The notes: generated by a model from the letters alone, not told the origin. A DNA stretch of 64,000 nucleotides from Advenella mimigardefordensis DPN7 (GCF_000521505.1 NZ_CP003915.1:4676517-4740516); one strand, 5' to 3'. Positions 1 to 11,565 are shown, numbered from the stretch's first letter. Translations and numbers: made by a program.

Positions 1-3000
1 CCTTGGCAGCCCAGCCCAAATGCACTTCAAGCACCTGACCCACGTTCATCCGTGATGGCACACCCAGCGGGTTCAGCACGATGTCGGCAGGCGTACCATC
101 AGCCATGTGCGGCATGTCTTCCACAGGGGTAATACGTGATACCACACCCTTGTTACCGTGACGGCCGGCCATTTTGTCACCAGGCTGCAAACGACGTTTC
201 ACGGCCAGATAGACCTTGATCATTTTCAGCACGCCCGGTGGCAGTTCGTCGCCCTGGGTCAGTTTCTTGCGCTTCTCTTCGAAGGCCAGATCAAACTCGT
301 GGCGTTTCTGCTCAACCGATTCCTTGGTCTGTTCCAGCGCCACGGCAGCGCCTTCGTCAGACAAACGAATATCGAACCAGTGCCAGCGTTCTACGCCATC
401 GAGGTATTCCTCGGTAATGGTGGAACCTTTTGGCAGACGGTTCGGGCCACCGTTAACGGTTTTACCAACCAGCAGCTTGCGAATACGATCAAAGGTGTCG
501 TTTTCAACAATACGCAGCTGGTCATTCAGGTCCTGACGATAGCGACTCAGTTCATCATTGATGATGGACTCGGCGCGTTTGTCACGCTGAACGCCTTCAC
601 GCGTAAAGACCTGAACGTCAATCACCGTACCGACCATGCCGGAAGGCACGCGCAGCGAGGTGTCTTTCACGTCAGAGGCTTTTTCACCGAAAATCGCACG
701 CAGCAGTTTTTCTTCCGGTGTCAGCTGAGTCTCACCCTTAGGCGTGACTTTACCGACCAGTACGTCATCGGCGCGCACTTCTGCACCAATATGCACGATA
801 CCAGACTCGTCAAGACGGTTCAGCTGGGTTTCTGCCAGATTACTGATGTCGCGTGTGATTTCCTCGTTACCGAGTTTGGTATCACGGGCAACAACCGTCA
901 GCTCTTCAATATGGATAGACGTATAACGGTCATCGGCCACCACTTTTTCGGAGATCAGAATTGAATCCTCAAAGTTGTAGCCGTTCCATGGCATGAACGC
1001 GATCAGCATGTTCTGACCCAGCGCCAGTTCACCCAGGTCGGTTGACGCACCATCGGCCAGCACGTCGCCACGGGCAACGTGGTCACCACGTTTCACGATA
1101 GGACGCTGGTTGATGTTGGTATTCTGGTTAGAACGTGTGTACTTGATCAGGTTGTAGATGTCCACACCCACTTCACCGGCCTGGTTCTCGTCATCATTCA
1201 CACGAATCACCACGCGATCGGCATCAACGTGATCAACAATACCGCCACGCTTGGCCTGTACGGTCGTGCCTGAGTCAACTGCCACAGTACGTTCAATACC
1301 CGTACCCACCAGTGGTTTCTCAGGACGCAGGCAAGGCACAGCCTGACGTTGCATGTTGGCACCCATCAGCGCCCGGTTCGCATCGTCATGCTCCAGGAAC
1401 GGAATCAGCGAAGCGGCCACGGACACGATCTGCGATGGCGCCACGTCCATGTAGTGCACGTTTTCAGGCGCAGTCAGCATGGTCTCACCGGCTTCACGGC
1501 AGGCGATCAGGTCATCCTGGAAGCGGCCGTTTTCGTCCAGCACCGCGTTGGCCTGGGCGATCACGTAATTGCTTTCTTCAATCGCTGACAGATACTCAAT
1601 CTGATCACTGACCTTGCCATCAATAATCTTGCGGTAAGGTGTTTCCAGGAAACCGTAGTCGTTCAAACGAGCATACAGCGCCATGGAGTTGATCAGACCA
1701 ATGTTCGGACCCTCAGGTGTTTCAATCGGGCAAACACGACCATAGTGTGTCGGATGCACGTCCCGCACCTCAAAGCCGGCGCGTTCACGTGTCAGACCGC
1801 CAGGGCCCAATGCAGAAACACGACGCTTGTGAGTAATTTCAGACAGCGGATTGGTCTGGTCCATAAACTGCGACAGCTGGCTTGAACCGAAGAACTCTTT
1901 AATGGCAGCCGAAATGGGCTTGGAGTTGATCAGATCATGCGGCATCAGGTTATCGGCTTCCGCCTGACCCAGACGCTCTTTGACGGCGCGCTCTACACGC
2001 ACCAGACCGGCGCGGAACTGGTTCTCTGCCAGCTCGCCCACGCAACGCACGCGGCGGTTACCCAGGTGATCGATATCGTCGATCACGCCCTGCCCGTTAC
2101 GCAACGCAACCAGTACCTTGATGGTTTCCAGAATGTCTTCGTCAGTCAGTGTCATCGGACCGGTGATATCTTCACCACGGCCCAGACGGCTGTTGACTTT
2201 CATCCGGCCCACGCGGGACAGATCATAAGACTCTTCGCTGTAGAACAGGCGCTGGAACAGTGCCTCAACCGCTTCTTCGGTTGGTGGCTCGCCGGGACGC
2301 ATCATACGATAGATCGCAACGCGGGCTGCCATCTGGTCTGCTGTTTCATCAGTACGCAGGGTCAGTGAAATAAACGCACCACGATCCAGCTCATTGGTGA
2401 AAATGGTCTGAATTTCATGTACGTTGGCATCACGAATCTTGGTCAGCAGGGACTCTGTGATCTCATCATTGGCGTTGGCAATCACTTCGCCGGTGTCTGC
2501 ACTGATCACGTTCTTGGCCAGGACACGACCAATCAGGTAATCTTCAGGCACGGAAATACGCTCGATCTTGGCATTCGCCAGTTCGCGCAGGTGCTTGCTG
2601 TTAATACGCTTGTCTTTTTCGACCAGTACAGTACCGTTCTTGTCGGTAATGTCGAAACGGGCGACTTCGCCCTTCCAGCGCTCAGGCACCATCTGCATCA
2701 GTGCGCCTTCGGATTTGATATCGAAGTGATCAAATTCGTAAAAATGCGCCAGAATGGTTTCCGGTGTCAGGCCAATTGCCTTGAGCAGAATGGTGACGGG
2801 CATCTTGCGGCGACGGTCGATACGGAAGAACAGGACGTCCTTCGGATCGAACTCAAAGTCAAGCCATGAGCCACGGTAGGGAATAACGCGGGCAGAAAAC
2901 AACAATTTGCCCGAACTATGCGTTTTACCACGATCGTGTTCAAAGAACACACCGGGGGAACGATGCAGTTGTGATACGATTACACGCTCAGTACCGTTGA

Positions 3001-3424
3001 TCACAAAAGAACCGGTGTCGGTCATCAGGGGAATTTCACCCATGTAGACTTCCTGTTCCTTGATCTCTTTAACGGTTGGTTTGCTGACTTCGCGGTCCAT
3101 CAGAACCAGTTTGACTTTGGCACGTAGTGGTGAGGCAAAGGTCAGTCCACGCAACTGACACTCTTTGACATCAAACACCGGCTCGCCCAGCATATAGCTG
3201 TCGAACTCCAGCCTCGCCATGCCGTTGTGGCTGACGATGGGGAAAATGGATTTAAACGCCGCCTGCAGACCTTCGTCTTTACGCTGGCTGGAAAGAACCG
3301 ACTGTTGCAGAAAAGTACGGTAGGAATGTAATTGTGTAGCTAACAGATAAGGTACGTCCTGGACATCTTCGCGTTTAGCGAAGCTTTTACGGATACGCTT
3401 TCGTTCTGTGTACGAGTAAGGCAT
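1..3424 (-). CDS. rpoB: RNA polymerase beta subunit (partial, C-terminus outside window)
   Basis: Catalytic beta subunit of RNA polymerase. The minus-strand frame is open from the ATG at 3424 to the window edge, giving about 1,141 N-terminal residues of a protein that is usually about 1,370 long. It begins [18 protein letters not shown], the usual betaproteobacterial start. The rifampicin-binding cluster I is readable around 1790-1895 ([18 protein letters not shown], then [12 protein letters not shown]). The Asp, His and Ser residues commonly changed in resistant mutants are wild type, so no target resistance is visible. It is the last visible gene of the rplKAJL-rpoB operon; rpoC would lie beyond the left edge. 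Confidence 0.97.
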   Translation of the reverse strand, partial: MPYSYTERKRIRKSFAKREDVQDVPYLLATQLHSYRTFLQQSVLSSQRKDEGLQAAFKSIFPIVSHNGMARLEFDSYMLGEPVFDVKECQLRGLTFASPLRAKVKLVLMDREVSKPTVKEIKEQEVYMGEIPLMTDTGSFVINGTERVIVSQLHRSPGVFFEHDRGKTHSSGKLLFSARVIPYRGSWLDFEFDPKDVLFFRIDRRRKMPVTILLKAIGLTPETILAHFYEFDHFDIKSEGALMQMVPERWKGEVARFDITDKNGTVLVEKDKRINSKHLRELANAKIERISVPEDYLIGRVLAKNVISADTGEVIANANDEITESLLTKIRDANVHEIQTIFTNELDRGAFISLTLRTDETADQMAARVAIYRMMRPGEPPTEEAVEALFQRLFYSEESYDLSRVGRMKVNSRLGRGEDITGPMTLTDEDILETIKVLVALRNGQGVIDDIDHLGNRRVRCVGELAENQFRAGLVRVERAVKERLGQAEADNLMPHDLINSKPISAAIKEFFGSSQLSQFMDQTNPLSEITHKRRVSALGPGGLTRERAGFEVRDVHPTHYGRVCPIETPEGPNIGLINSMALYARLNDYGFLETPYRKIIDGKVSDQIEYLSAIEESNYVIAQANAVLDENGRFQDDLIACREAGETMLTAPENVHYMDVAPSQIVSVAASLIPFLEHDDANRALMGANMQRQAVPCLRPEKPLVGTGIERTVAVDSGTTVQAKRGGIVDHVDADRVVIRVNDDENQAGEVGVDIYNLIKYTRSNQNTNINQRPIVKRGDHVARGDVLADGASTDLGELALGQNMLIAFMPWNGYNFEDSILISEKVVADDRYTSIHIEELTVVARDTKLGNEEITRDISNLAETQLNRLDESGIVHIGAEVRADDVLVGKVTPKGETQLTPEEKLLRAIFGEKASDVKDTSLRVPSGMVGTVIDVQVFTREGVQRDKRAESIINDELSRYRQDLNDQLRIVENDTFDRIRKLLVGKTVNGGPNRLPKGSTITEEYLDGVERWHWFDIRLSDEGAAVALEQTKESVEQKRHEFDLAFEEKRKKLTQGDELPPGVLKMIKVYLAVKRRLQPGDKMAGRHGNKGVVSRITPVEDMPHMADGTPADIVLNPLGVPSRMNVGQVLEVHLGWAAK

Positions 3425-3562
3425 GAGCACTCCGACTCGAGAGGGTTGTAAGAATTATGGGTGGGTCCATAATCCATGGGGTTTTACGACTCCACGAAAA
3501 ACGCCTTAATTCATATTATTCTGCCCTAAAGGCAGTGAAAAGGTCGTCTTTCCTAGAAACGC

Positions 3563-3595
3563 AAAAACCCGGAGGTGGCTAAAGCCACTCCGGGT
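3563..3595 (-). terminator. rplL-rpoB intergenic attenuator hairpin
   Basis: On the minus strand an 11-bp stem with one bulged G (CCCGGAGTGGC / GCCACCTCCGGG, 4-base loop) is followed by TTTTT. It lies between rplL and rpoB, where E. coli has a partial terminator that lowers rpoBC expression relative to the ribosomal proteins. Position and structure support the same attenuating role; the efficiency cannot be judged from sequence. Confidence 0.75.
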
Positions 3596-3610
3596 ATCAT
3601 CTTAGGATGA

Positions 3611-3991
3611 TTACTTGAGTTCAGCTTTAGCGCCGGCTTCTTCAAGTTTTTTCTTCGCTTCTTCAGCTTCAGCTTTAGAAACGCCTTCTTTGATTGGCTT
3701 CGGTGCACCGTCAACCAGATCTTTCGCTTCTTTCAGACCCAGGCCTGTCAGTTCGCGAACGGCTTTAATGACGTTCACTTTTTGTGAGCCAGTTTCAGCC
3801 AGAACGACTGTGAACTCAGTTTGCTCAGCGGCAGCAGCAGCTTCGCCACCGGCTGCAGGAGCAGCAACAGCAACAGCGGCAGCAGCAGCTGACACACCGA
3901 ATTTTTCTTCCATTTCTTTGATCAGCTCAGACAGTTCCAGCACAGTCATGCCGGCGATAGCGTCGAGGATTTCTGCTTTGTTTAAAGCCAT
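3611..3991 (-). CDS. rplL: 50S ribosomal protein L7/L12
   Basis: The multi-copy stalk protein that recruits translation factors (EF-Tu, EF-G) to the ribosome. The 126 residues show the N-terminal dimerisation helix (residues about 1-33), an Ala-rich hinge (about 35-58), and the C-terminal factor-binding domain with [23 protein letters not shown]. Length and sequence are normal. It follows rplJ by 77 bases, and its product pairs with L10 in the L10(L12)n complex that regulates the leader upstream of rplJ. Confidence 0.98.
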   Translation of the reverse strand: MALNKAEILDAIAGMTVLELSELIKEMEEKFGVSAAAAAVAVAAPAAGGEAAAAAEQTEFTVVLAETGSQKVNVIKAVRELTGLGLKEAKDLVDGAPKPIKEGVSKAEAEEAKKKLEEAGAKAELK

Positions 3992-4068
3992 TTTAGAACT
4001 CCGAATAAATTTAAATAATTGCCAGGGTTTTGTATCGCTTAGTCTTTAAAAAAGAACCAACAGGTGCC

Positions 4069-4593
4069 TTAAGCGGCTTCCTTCTGATCGCGCACAGCAG
4101 CAAGGCCGCGAACGAATTTGGTTGGAACTTCATTAAGCGTACGCACAAATTGTGTAACAGGTGCCTGCATGGTACCCAACAGTTTGGACAACAGCTCTTC
4201 GCGAGAAGGCATGGTGGCCAGGGCTTTGACGCCGTTGGGATCAAGGATGCTGCCTGGAAGGGCACCACCTTTGAGTACGATCTTGTCATTCGTTTTAGCG
4301 AATGTAGACAGTACTTTTGATGCAGAAACAGGATCTTCACTGATCGCATAGATCAGTGGACCAGTCAGCTGATCAGACAAACCTTCGAAAGGCGTGCCAT
4401 TGATCGCGCGACGGGCCAGCGTGTTTTTCAGAACACGCAGATAAACACCTGATTCACGTGCAGATTTGCGCAATACGGTGACAGAAGCAACGTCAATACC
4501 ACGGTACTCAGCAACAATAATGGATTGTGCATTCGCTACCTGAGCGGATACTTCCTCGATTACTGCCGCTTTCTCATTACGATTGAGACTCAC
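4069..4593 (-). CDS. rplJ: 50S ribosomal protein L10 (GTG start)
   Basis: Base of the ribosomal stalk; it anchors L7/L12 dimers to 23S rRNA and acts as translational repressor of its own mRNA. The frame stays open upstream to 4647, but homologues begin (V/M)[11 protein letters not shown] at 4593 gives exactly that, with a GGAG Shine-Dalgarno 10 bases upstream, yielding 174 residues, the usual size. [20 protein letters not shown] lies in the C-terminal half, which leads to the helix that binds L7/L12. Confidence 0.96.
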   Translation of the reverse strand: MSLNRNEKAAVIEEVSAQVANAQSIIVAEYRGIDVASVTVLRKSARESGVYLRVLKNTLARRAINGTPFEGLSDQLTGPLIYAISEDPVSASKVLSTFAKTNDKIVLKGGALPGSILDPNGVKALATMPSREELLSKLLGTMQAPVTQFVRTLNEVPTKFVRGLAAVRDQKEAA

Positions 4594-4836
4594 GGTTTGA
4601 ACACTCCATCTAAAGACGCGGCTGGGAACAGTTCCCAATTGCGTCAACCATATGCGGCGTACCTCTGGTCGAGCTCTGCTAAGAATTCTTCCATGGGACG
4701 CCGTCTACGCAGGATCCGGACTTACTGCTCCGGTTTTAAGCCGCCCTGCTTTTGCCATAAAGACAAAGAGGGCCGCTCCAGCGGTCTTTGACAGCAATGC
4801 CTGATGCGCGATCAGGCACAGCCCAAAGTTCTGTTA
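4594..4836 (-). promoter_or_regulatory. rplJ leader (probable L10 autoregulatory region)
   Basis: The 243 bases between rplA and rplJ hold no gene. On the minus strand the region starts with a 7-bp stem (GCCTGAT/ATCAGGC, 4799-4817) and a second imperfect hairpin at 4764-4790 (CAAAGA.CCGCT / AGCGG.TCTTTG). It continues with TGCGTAGACGGCG, which resembles the segment I recall from the enterobacterial L10 leader. In gamma- and betaproteobacteria the L10-L12 complex binds this leader and blocks translation. Assignment rests on position and partial motif similarity. Confidence 0.5.
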
Positions 4837-5532
4837 TCAGATTGCCAGTGAGGCAACCTCGATTTTCGCTCCGCCACCCATGGTGGATGAAACGGCCAGC
4901 TTACGCAGGTAAACACCCTTGGACGTCGCAGGACGTGCCTTGTTCAGGGCATCAACCAATGCAGCCAGATTTGACTGAAGTTTGTCGATGTCGAAAGATG
5001 CACGACCGATTGTGGCGTGAATAATACCTGCCTTGTCGGTACGGTACTGAACCTGACCGGCTTTGGCGTTTTTCACAGCAGTTGCCACGTCGGGCGTCAC
5101 TGTACCCACTTTAGGGTTAGGCATCAGGCCACGTGGACCCAGGATCTGACCCAGTGTACCAACGATACGCATTGTGTCAGGAGACGCAATCACGATATCG
5201 AAGTTGAACTGACCAGCCTTGATCTGTTCTGCCAGGTCTTCCATACCAACGATATCGGCGCCGGCAGCCTTGGCGGCTTCGGCTTTCTCGCCCTGGGCAA
5301 ATACAGCCACACGAACGGATTTACCGGTACCCGCAGGCAATACAACAGAGCCACGAACCAGTTGGTCGGATTTCTTGGGATCAATACCCAGCTGAACGGC
5401 CACGTCGATAGATTCATCGAACTTGGCTGTCGCTGTTTCCTTGACCAGTGTCAGGGCTTCAGCAACAGGATACAGCTTGTTACGATCAATTTTGGAAGCA
5501 ATAGCTGCCGCGCGTTTGGTTACTTTAGCCAT
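4837..5532 (-). CDS. rplA: 50S ribosomal protein L1
   Basis: Binds 23S rRNA at the E-site stalk and helps release deacylated tRNA; in many bacteria it also represses the rplK-rplA mRNA. The 231 residues include the signature [24 protein letters not shown] and [11 protein letters not shown]. The ATG overlaps the stop of rplK by one base (TAATG), so the two are translationally coupled. Confidence 0.98.
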   Translation of the reverse strand: MAKVTKRAAAIASKIDRNKLYPVAEALTLVKETATAKFDESIDVAVQLGIDPKKSDQLVRGSVVLPAGTGKSVRVAVFAQGEKAEAAKAAGADIVGMEDLAEQIKAGQFNFDIVIASPDTMRIVGTLGQILGPRGLMPNPKVGTVTPDVATAVKNAKAGQVQYRTDKAGIIHATIGRASFDIDKLQSNLAALVDALNKARPATSKGVYLRKLAVSSTMGGGAKIEVASLAI

Positions 5533-5966
5533 TAGTTCACTCCTTCAACCGTAATACCCATGCTGCGGGCACTGCCGGCAATCGTACGTACTGCGGCGTC
5601 AAGATCGGCAGCAGTCAGATCAGGTTCTTTTGTTTTTGCGATTTCTTCAGCCTGTGCACGTGTCAGTGTACCCACTTTGTCTACGTGCGGACGTGGAGAA
5701 CCTTTCTGGATACCGGCCGCTTTCTTGATCAGAATGGTGGCCGGTGGCGTTTTCATGATAAATGTGAAAGATTTATCAGCAAACGCGGTAATCACGACAG
5801 GAATCGGCAGACCAGGTTCCATGCCCTGAGTCTTGGCATTGAAGGCCTTGCAGAATTCCATAATGTTCAGGCCACGCTGACCCAGCGCAGGACCGATTGG
5901 GGGTGATGGGTTGGCTTTCCCTGCAGGTACCTGCAGTTTGATAAAGCCGACGATTTTCTTCGCCAT
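5532..5966 (-). CDS. rplK: 50S ribosomal protein L11
   Basis: Binds the GTPase-associated region of 23S rRNA and is needed for the RelA-dependent stringent response. The 144 residues carry the N-terminal [23 protein letters not shown] and the C-terminal rRNA-binding domain with [12 protein letters not shown]. Normal length (about 143). First gene of the rplKA pair, 72 bases after nusG. Confidence 0.98.
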   Translation of the reverse strand: MAKKIVGFIKLQVPAGKANPSPPIGPALGQRGLNIMEFCKAFNAKTQGMEPGLPIPVVITAFADKSFTFIMKTPPATILIKKAAGIQKGSPRPHVDKVGTLTRAQAEEIAKTKEPDLTAADLDAAVRTIAGSARSMGITVEGVN

Positions 5967-6038
5967 GCTATGCTCCTTACGGGTTCAATCGCAGCATCAT
6001 GCCGCTCCCCGGGGTTAATGAAACAGTTAAAGAACCAA

Positions 6039-6572
6039 TCAGGTTTTTTCGACCTGACTGAAGTCCAGTTCTACCGGCGTGGCGCGACCAAAAATGGTCA
6101 CATTGACACGCACCTTGCTTTTCTCGTAATTGACTTCTTCCACGTTGCCATTGAAATCAGCAAACGGACCTTCCTTGACGCGCAGCATTTCGCCCACTTC
6201 AAAGAGGATTTTCGGACGGGGTTTCTCAACACCTTCTTCAATCTGAGAAAGGATTTTTTCCACTTCTTTCTCAGAGATCGGTGCCGGACGATTGCCCGAT
6301 CCACCCAGGAACCCGGTCACACGATTGGTGTTTTTAACCAGATGCCAGGTTTCGTCTGTCAGATCCATTTCAACCAGCACATAGCCAGGAAAGATCCGAC
6401 GTTCAGTAATGGCTTTCTGCCCGCCACGCATTTCGATCACTTCCTCGGAAGGCACCAGAATGCGGCCAAATGATGTTTGCAGGCCAGCCCGCTCGATTCG
6501 CTCAAGCAGGGCCTTATGAACACTTTTTTCCATGCCAGAAAAGACATGCACAACGTACCAACGTTTACTCAT
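6039..6572 (-). CDS. nusG: Transcription termination/antitermination factor NusG
   Basis: Binds RNA polymerase and links it to Rho or to the leading ribosome. The 177 residues show the NGN domain ([44 protein letters not shown]) and a C-terminal KOW domain ([20 protein letters not shown]). It lies 10 bases after secE, the standard secE-nusG pair heading the ribosomal protein operon. Confidence 0.98.
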   Translation of the reverse strand: MSKRWYVVHVFSGMEKSVHKALLERIERAGLQTSFGRILVPSEEVIEMRGGQKAITERRIFPGYVLVEMDLTDETWHLVKNTNRVTGFLGGSGNRPAPISEKEVEKILSQIEEGVEKPRPKILFEVGEMLRVKEGPFADFNGNVEEVNYEKSKVRVNVTIFGRATPVELDFSQVEKT

Positions 6573-6582
6573 CGCCTGTCCT

Positions 6583-6963
6583 TTAATTCCAGCCTAAAAA
6601 CACGCCGTAAATGATCCACTCAATCAGTTTGTCAACAAGCCACAGGAAAATGGCCATCACAATGACAAAGGCAAAGACGATTCCGGTCATCTGGATGGTT
6701 TCAGCACGTGTTGGCCAGACCACCCGCTTGAGTTCCGAATAGGAACCGGTAGCAAAATCCACTGAACGGCGTCCTGCTTCGCTGAACCAGAAAATCAAAG
6801 CAGCAATAACCAGACTGCCAACAAACATACCGACACGGGCATAGATATTCATATCAGAAAAATATGAATATGCGAAAATGCCGATGGCAATAATGGCCAC
6901 CGCCAGTACGATCTTATACTTGTCTGACGGTGTTGTTACGGTTTCTACACTGCTATTTGACAT
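6583..6963 (-). CDS. secE: Preprotein translocase subunit SecE
   Basis: Essential clamp around SecY in the inner-membrane translocon. The 126 residues fit the longer proteobacterial form, with two extra N-terminal membrane segments (about 18-33 and 41-61) and the conserved C-terminal one after [20 protein letters not shown]. It is transcribed with nusG and follows tRNA-Trp by 34 bases. Confidence 0.96.
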   Translation of the reverse strand: MSNSSVETVTTPSDKYKIVLAVAIIAIGIFAYSYFSDMNIYARVGMFVGSLVIAALIFWFSEAGRRSVDFATGSYSELKRVVWPTRAETIQMTGIVFAFVIVMAIFLWLVDKLIEWIIYGVFLGWN

Positions 6964-6997
6964 GTTAAATTGAGCTGTTTACAGCCCCACAAATGGG

Positions 6998-7073
6998 TGG
7001 CAGGGGCAGTAGGAATCGAACCTACAACCTTCGGTTTTGGAGACCGACGCTCTGCCAATTGAGCTATACCCCT
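6998..7073 (-). tRNA. tRNA-Trp (CCA anticodon)
   Basis: 76 bases folding as a cloverleaf: acceptor AGGGG/CCCCT, D-arm AGCTCAATTGGCAGAGC, anticodon loop with CCA, T-arm GTAGGTTCGATTCCTAC, encoded 3' CCA. It lies between tuf and secE, the usual place for this tRNA in betaproteobacteria. Confidence 0.97.
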
Positions 7074-7172
7074 GTAAACCTGTCTTCTGCGCGGTTCAGA
7101 AGCGGAGGGTAGTGCATATAACACTATACACTACCCAGGCACCGCGTTGTACTGCAATGGCTATTACTGCAA

Positions 7173-8363
7173 TTACTTCGTGATTTTAGCAACCACGCCG
7201 GCGCCGACGGTACGGCCACCTTCGCGAATCGCGAAGCGCAGACCTTCTTCCATCGCGATCGGAGCGATCAATTCTACGTCCATTGATACGTTATCGCCTG
7301 GCAGAACCATTTCTTTGTCTTCCGGCAGTTTGATCGTACCGGTTACGTCCGTTGTACGGAAGTAAAACTGGGGACGATAGCCCTGGAAGAATGGTGTGTG
7401 ACGACCGCCTTCTTCTTTAGACAGAATATACACCTCGGCTGAGAAGCCGGTGTGGGGTTTGATTGATCCGGGTTTGGCCAGAACCTGACCACGCTCTACG
7501 TCTTCACGTTTTGTACCACGCAGCAAAATACCCACGTTATCGCCGGCCTGACCTTCGTCCAGCAGCTTGCGGAACATTTCCACGCCTGTACATGTGGTTT
7601 TAACCGTGTCTTTGATACCGACGATTTCGATCTCTTCACCCACCTTGATGATTCCGCGCTCGATACGACCGGTCACAACCGTACCGCGGCCAGAGATAGA
7701 GAACACGTCTTCAACGGGCATCAGGAACGTACCGTCAACTGCACGCTCGGGGGTTGGGATGTAGGTGTCCAGTGCTTCTGCCAGAGACAGGATGGCCTGT
7801 TTGCCCAGTGGGCCTTCGTCGCCTTCCAGTGCCAGTTTGGCAGAACCCTTGATCACAGGCGTATCGTCGCCTGGGAAGTCGTATTTGGACAGCAGCTCGC
7901 GCACTTCCATTTCGACCAGTTCCAGCAGCTCTTCATCGTCAACCATGTCGGCTTTGTTCAGGAACACAACAATGTAAGGCACGCCAACCTGACGTGACAG
8001 CAGGATGTGTTCACGTGTCTGAGGCATCGGGCCGTCAGCAGCTGAACATACCAGAATCGCGCCGTCCATCTGCGCCGCACCCGTGATCATGTTTTTAACA
8101 TAGTCAGCGTGTCCGGGGCAGTCTACGTGTGCGTAGTGGCGGGTCTCGGTTTCGTATTCAACGTGAGAGGTGTTGATCGTGATACCACGCGCTTTTTCTT
8201 CAGGCGCCGCGTCAATCTGGTCGTAGCCTTTGGCTTCGCCGCCAAAGTGCTGTGACAATACCGTTGTAATCGCCGCTGTCAGCGTTGTTTTTCCATGGTC
8301 AACGTGACCAATCGTACCTACGTTTACGTGTGGTTTGGTACGTTCAAACTTACCTTTTGCCAT
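7173..8363 (-). CDS. tuf: Elongation factor Tu
   Basis: GTPase that delivers aminoacyl-tRNA to the ribosome. The 396 residues include P-loop GHVDHGKTT (18-26), switch motif [35 protein letters not shown] and NKADM. The final domain ends [10 protein letters not shown]. It is flanked by tRNA-Thr upstream and tRNA-Trp downstream, probably in one tRNA-tuf transcript. Many betaproteobacteria have a second tuf copy near rpsG-fusA; it is not in this window. Confidence 0.98.
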   Translation of the reverse strand: MAKGKFERTKPHVNVGTIGHVDHGKTTLTAAITTVLSQHFGGEAKGYDQIDAAPEEKARGITINTSHVEYETETRHYAHVDCPGHADYVKNMITGAAQMDGAILVCSAADGPMPQTREHILLSRQVGVPYIVVFLNKADMVDDEELLELVEMEVRELLSKYDFPGDDTPVIKGSAKLALEGDEGPLGKQAILSLAEALDTYIPTPERAVDGTFLMPVEDVFSISGRGTVVTGRIERGIIKVGEEIEIVGIKDTVKTTCTGVEMFRKLLDEGQAGDNVGILLRGTKREDVERGQVLAKPGSIKPHTGFSAEVYILSKEEGGRHTPFFQGYRPQFYFRTTDVTGTIKLPEDKEMVLPGDNVSMDVELIAPIAMEEGLRFAIREGGRTVGAGVVAKITK

Positions 8364-8409
8364 TACCGACTCCTGAAGATTGGGGCTGGATAAATAATTA
8401 AAACGCTTG

Positions 8410-8484
<75 letters not shown>

Positions 8485-8561
8485 AAATTCTTTCTAACAA
8501 CTTGTTCCGGCCATATAAATTAACGTACATATGGCCTGAACAATAGGAAACCGGTGCGGGA

Positions 8562-8635
8562 TGGAGCGGGTGAAGGGAATCGAACCCTCATCATCAGCTT
8601 GGAAGGCTGTTGCACTACCATTGTGCTACACCCGC
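8562..8635 (-). tRNA. tRNA-Gly (TCC anticodon)
   Basis: 74 bases: acceptor GCGGGTG/CACCCGC, anticodon loop CTTCCAA (anticodon TCC), T-arm GAGGGTTCGATTCCCTT, encoded CCA. Middle member of the Tyr-Gly-Thr tRNA cluster before tuf. Confidence 0.97.
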
Positions 8636-8822
8636 AGGATCCTGAAACGTTCCTGCATTCGCAATTTGTTATTGTTGAGGCGGTACTATTCGTATCCCAA
8701 TATCACCACTGCTACAACCGAAGGATAACCACTTGCGGCAGATGCAAAACTGCAAATCTGGGCAACTTACTCACTCCGGCAGCCAATGACTAACAAAAGC
8801 CTTCACAAAGAACAAATTCGGC

Positions 8823-8908
8823 TGGTGGTGGAGGTTGGATTCGAACCAACGTAGGCGTAAGCCAACAGATTTACAGTCTGCCCCCTTTAGCCACTCGGGC
8901 ACTCCACC
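8823..8908 (-). tRNA. tRNA-Tyr (GTA anticodon, long variable arm)
   Basis: 86 bases: acceptor GGTGGAG/CTCCACC, anticodon stem/loop CAGACTGTAAATCTG (anticodon GTA), a long variable arm as expected for a class II tRNA, T-arm TTGGTTCGAATCCAA, encoded CCA. First of the tRNA cluster. Confidence 0.97.
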
Positions 8909-9048
8909 AAGAGAACTACGGATTATGTAGTACTTGCGGTTCGCTGTCAAGTACTAATTGCAGGCAAAACGACGATTCGTTCGATTTACCACGCATTTTT
9001 ACCAAACTGTCGGAAATTGGCTGCACTTTTTCCTGACAGCCGGGGTCT

Positions 9049-10068
9049 TCAGCTTTCCAGAATATTGCTCAATCCCTGTTTTTCCAACAGCGAGTTCAGG
9101 TGCTCCCAGCCGTGAAAATCAATCAGCAGCTGGCCCTTGTCCTTGCTACCCATTTTCAGGCTGACACGGGTACCCAGATGGTCTGAGAGCGCCTCTTCAA
9201 GGCGTTCCACATCCCGATTCACCGCTTTGGGCTTGGGCGCCGCCTTGCTCTTGCCGACGCTGTTGACCAGTCTCTCGGTTTCACGCACAGATAGCTGACG
9301 CGCCACAACCTGGTTGGCCAGAATGATCTGGGTTGCCGAATCCACTGCCAGCAGGGCGCGGGCATGGCCCATATCCAACTGGCCCTGCAACAGGAAATTC
9401 TGGACCGGCTGCGCCAGATTCAGCAGACGCAGCAAGTTGCTGGTGAGCGAACGGGAACGGCCAATCGCCTGCGCGGCCTGCTCGTGGGTGAACTGAAACT
9501 CATCAATCAGCCGTTTTACCCCCTGGGCTTCTTCCAGCGGATTCAGGTCTTCGCGCTGAATATTCTCGATCAGTGCCATCACAGCCGCGTTTTCGTCGGC
9601 CACCTCGCGTACCAGCACCGGCACTTCGGCCAGACCGGCCAGTTTGGCTGCCCGGAAACGGCGCTCACCGGCGATGATTTCGTACTTCTCCGGCTGATCT
9701 CCGGCTATCGGGCGAATCAGGATCGGCTGCATGATGCCCTGACTGCGCACCGACTCAGCCAGTTCGTTCAGCGCAGCCTCGTCCATTTGGGTACGGGGCT
9801 GGTATTTACCGGCACGAATCTGACTCAGCGGTACGCTGGAGGGCAATTCCGGTCCCTTGTTCTCGTCCCGGGACAGATCCTCGATCACATTGATGTCGTT
9901 ACCCAACAGCGCAGATAATCCGCGACCCAGGCCCTTGGTCTTCTTTGCCGCAGCAGGGGCTACCCTGGACACCGTTTTTGCCGCGGCTTTGGAAGCGGCT
10001 TTCGCGGGCGTTTTCGTTGTACTTTTGGCTGCGGTCTTGCCGGCCGTTTTCGATGACGCAGTTGCCAT
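9049..10068 (-). CDS. parB: Chromosome partitioning protein ParB with basic N-terminal extension
   Basis: CTP-dependent DNA clamp that loads at parS and spreads to form the partition complex. The 339 residues contain GLGRGLSALLG (about 46-56, the ParA-contacting peptide), the CTP-binding motifs GKYQPRTQMDE and GERRFRAAKLAG, ENIQREDLNPLEEA, the helix-turn-helix TREQ-like segment FTHEQAAQAIGRSRS, and a C-terminal dimer domain. Unusually the first 45 residues are almost only Ala, Lys, Thr and Ser in AAKS/TPAK-like repeats, like a histone H1 tail. It lies 8 bases after parA and is the partner of the two parS sites at 13.5-13.6 kb. Confidence 0.96.
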   Translation of the reverse strand: MATASSKTAGKTAAKSTTKTPAKAASKAAAKTVSRVAPAAAKKTKGLGRGLSALLGNDINVIEDLSRDENKGPELPSSVPLSQIRAGKYQPRTQMDEAALNELAESVRSQGIMQPILIRPIAGDQPEKYEIIAGERRFRAAKLAGLAEVPVLVREVADENAAVMALIENIQREDLNPLEEAQGVKRLIDEFQFTHEQAAQAIGRSRSLTSNLLRLLNLAQPVQNFLLQGQLDMGHARALLAVDSATQIILANQVVARQLSVRETERLVNSVGKSKAAPKPKAVNRDVERLEEALSDHLGTRVSLKMGSKDKGQLLIDFHGWEHLNSLLEKQGLSNILES

Positions 10069-10076
10069 GATTTCCT

Positions 10077-10877
10077 CTATTTTTCCTTATCCATTGCTTT
10101 GACGCGCTTGATGACTTCGGCACCAAATTCCCGATAGGCCTTGGCACCACGCGACGACTTATCGTACAGAACGCCGGGGATGCCATGACTGGGGGCTTCT
10201 GCCAGCCGCACATTGCGGGGCACGACAGATTTGAATACGTTATCGCCGAAGTGCTCCAGCAGTTGTTCTGAGACCTGCTGCTGTAACGTCACGCGGGAAT
10301 CATACATCACGCGCAATAACCAGATCATTTTCAGATCAGGGTTGATGTTCTTATGCACCCGCTTGATGGTATTGACCAGGTCTGAAAGGCCCTCCAGTGC
10401 AAAATACTCGCACTGCATCGGAATGATAACGCCATTCGAACACGTCAGCCCGTTCAGAGTCAGCAGTGAAAGCGTTGGGGGGCAATCGATCAGAACAAAA
10501 TCATAATCGCCGGCAACCTGAGCAATCGCGTTCTTTAACTGATGCTCCCGTTCTTCCAGTTCATACAAATCGAAATCTGCACCGGACAGTTCCCGGTTAC
10601 CGGGCAGCACGTCGTAGCCCCCGGTTTCCGAACGCACGCGTACATCAGCGATGCTGGCCTCGCCAATCAGCACCTGATAAATGTTTAAGCTTAAACTATT
10701 TTTATCAATGCCACTGCCCATGGTTGCATTGCCCTGCGGATCCAGATCCACCAGCAATACCCGCTTCTTTTGTAACGCCAGACTGGCAGCCAGATTAATT
10801 GCCGTCGTCGTTTTACCTACCCCTCCCTTCTGGTTTGCAATACAGAATACGCGGGGCGATTTTATTTCATTTGTCAT
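10077..10877 (-). CDS. parA: Chromosome partitioning ATPase ParA (Soj)
   Basis: Walker-type ATPase that binds the nucleoid and moves ParB-parS complexes. The 266 residues carry the deviant Walker A KGGVGKTT (18-25), DLDPQGNAT and [13 protein letters not shown]. It is of the chromosomal Soj type, without the extra N-terminal DNA-binding domain of plasmid type Ia ParA. The start overlaps the 3' end of rsmG by 11 bases, and AGGA precedes the ATG. Confidence 0.97.
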   Translation of the reverse strand: MTNEIKSPRVFCIANQKGGVGKTTTAINLAASLALQKKRVLLVDLDPQGNATMGSGIDKNSLSLNIYQVLIGEASIADVRVRSETGGYDVLPGNRELSGADFDLYELEEREHQLKNAIAQVAGDYDFVLIDCPPTLSLLTLNGLTCSNGVIIPMQCEYFALEGLSDLVNTIKRVHKNINPDLKMIWLLRVMYDSRVTLQQQVSEQLLEHFGDNVFKSVVPRNVRLAEAPSHGIPGVLYDKSSRGAKAYREFGAEVIKRVKAMDKEK

Positions 10878-11565
10878 ATTTTCCTACTTGCTGCAACCAT
10901 ACAAGACAACGCTCAGCATCCAGTTCCGGCACGTTCAGTTTCTGAACCTGCCCAACTGTCCACGCGCCCTTTTCTTCCAGCTGTGACACTTCGTCTGACG
11001 CCAGCCGCCCTTTCATTGCGACCAGATGTCCGTCACTACCCACATGCATGCCAGACCAGTCACTGAAATCGACCAGCGACGCAAAGGCTCGCGAAATAAC
11101 CAGGTCGGCCTGAGCGGGCGGCTTGCGTTCGATACGAATATGTTCAGATACCAGATTAGGCAATTTAAGTACACCTGCGGCCTGCCTGATAAATGCCGTT
11201 TTCTTTTCAACGGCATCAATGCAGCACACCTGCCAGTCAGGCTTCATTATAGCCAGGACTGCCCCCGGCAGACCACCACCTGAGCCCACATCCAGTACAG
11301 AAATTGTCCGCCCTGGGGCAAACTTGTCACTCAGTGGATTAATCACGGACAAACTATCGAAAACGTGCTGAATCAGCACTTTGTCCGGATCTCTTAAGGC
11401 CGTCAGGTTATACACTTTATTCCAGCGCAATAGCTGATCCTGATAACCGATCAATTGCGCTATCTGGGCATCGGATATCGATAGCCTCAGACTGCTGGCT
11501 GCGCCGGCGATGCGTTCCTGACGCCCTGCTTTCACTTGCTCATTCATACCCACCGGCTCATTCAT
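10867..11565 (-). CDS. rsmG: 16S rRNA (guanine527-N7)-methyltransferase RsmG
   Basis: Uses S-adenosylmethionine to methylate G527 of 16S rRNA; loss of it gives low-level streptomycin resistance in other bacteria. About 232 residues; key motifs are [22 protein letters not shown] and the SAM-binding [18 protein letters not shown] chose the ATG at 11565, which overlaps the end of mnmG by 8 bases. A TTG just upstream and an ATG at 11547 are alternatives. Part of the conserved mnmG-rsmG-parA-parB operon. Confidence 0.95.
   Translation of the reverse strand: MNEPVGMNEQVKAGRQERIAGAASSLRLSISDAQIAQLIGYQDQLLRWNKVYNLTALRDPDKVLIQHVFDSLSVINPLSDKFAPGRTISVLDVGSGGGLPGAVLAIMKPDWQVCCIDAVEKKTAFIRQAAGVLKLPNLVSEHIRIERKPPAQADLVISRAFASLVDFSDWSGMHVGSDGHLVAMKGRLASDEVSQLEEKGAWTVGQVQKLNVPELDAERCLVWLQQVGKYDK

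Noticed and set aside
158..964. 268-codon open frame on the plus strand
   Set aside because: It is antisense to rpoB, whose minus-strand frame is clearly coding; no domain or ribosome site supports it. The same holds for other plus-strand frames at 1-3.4 kb.
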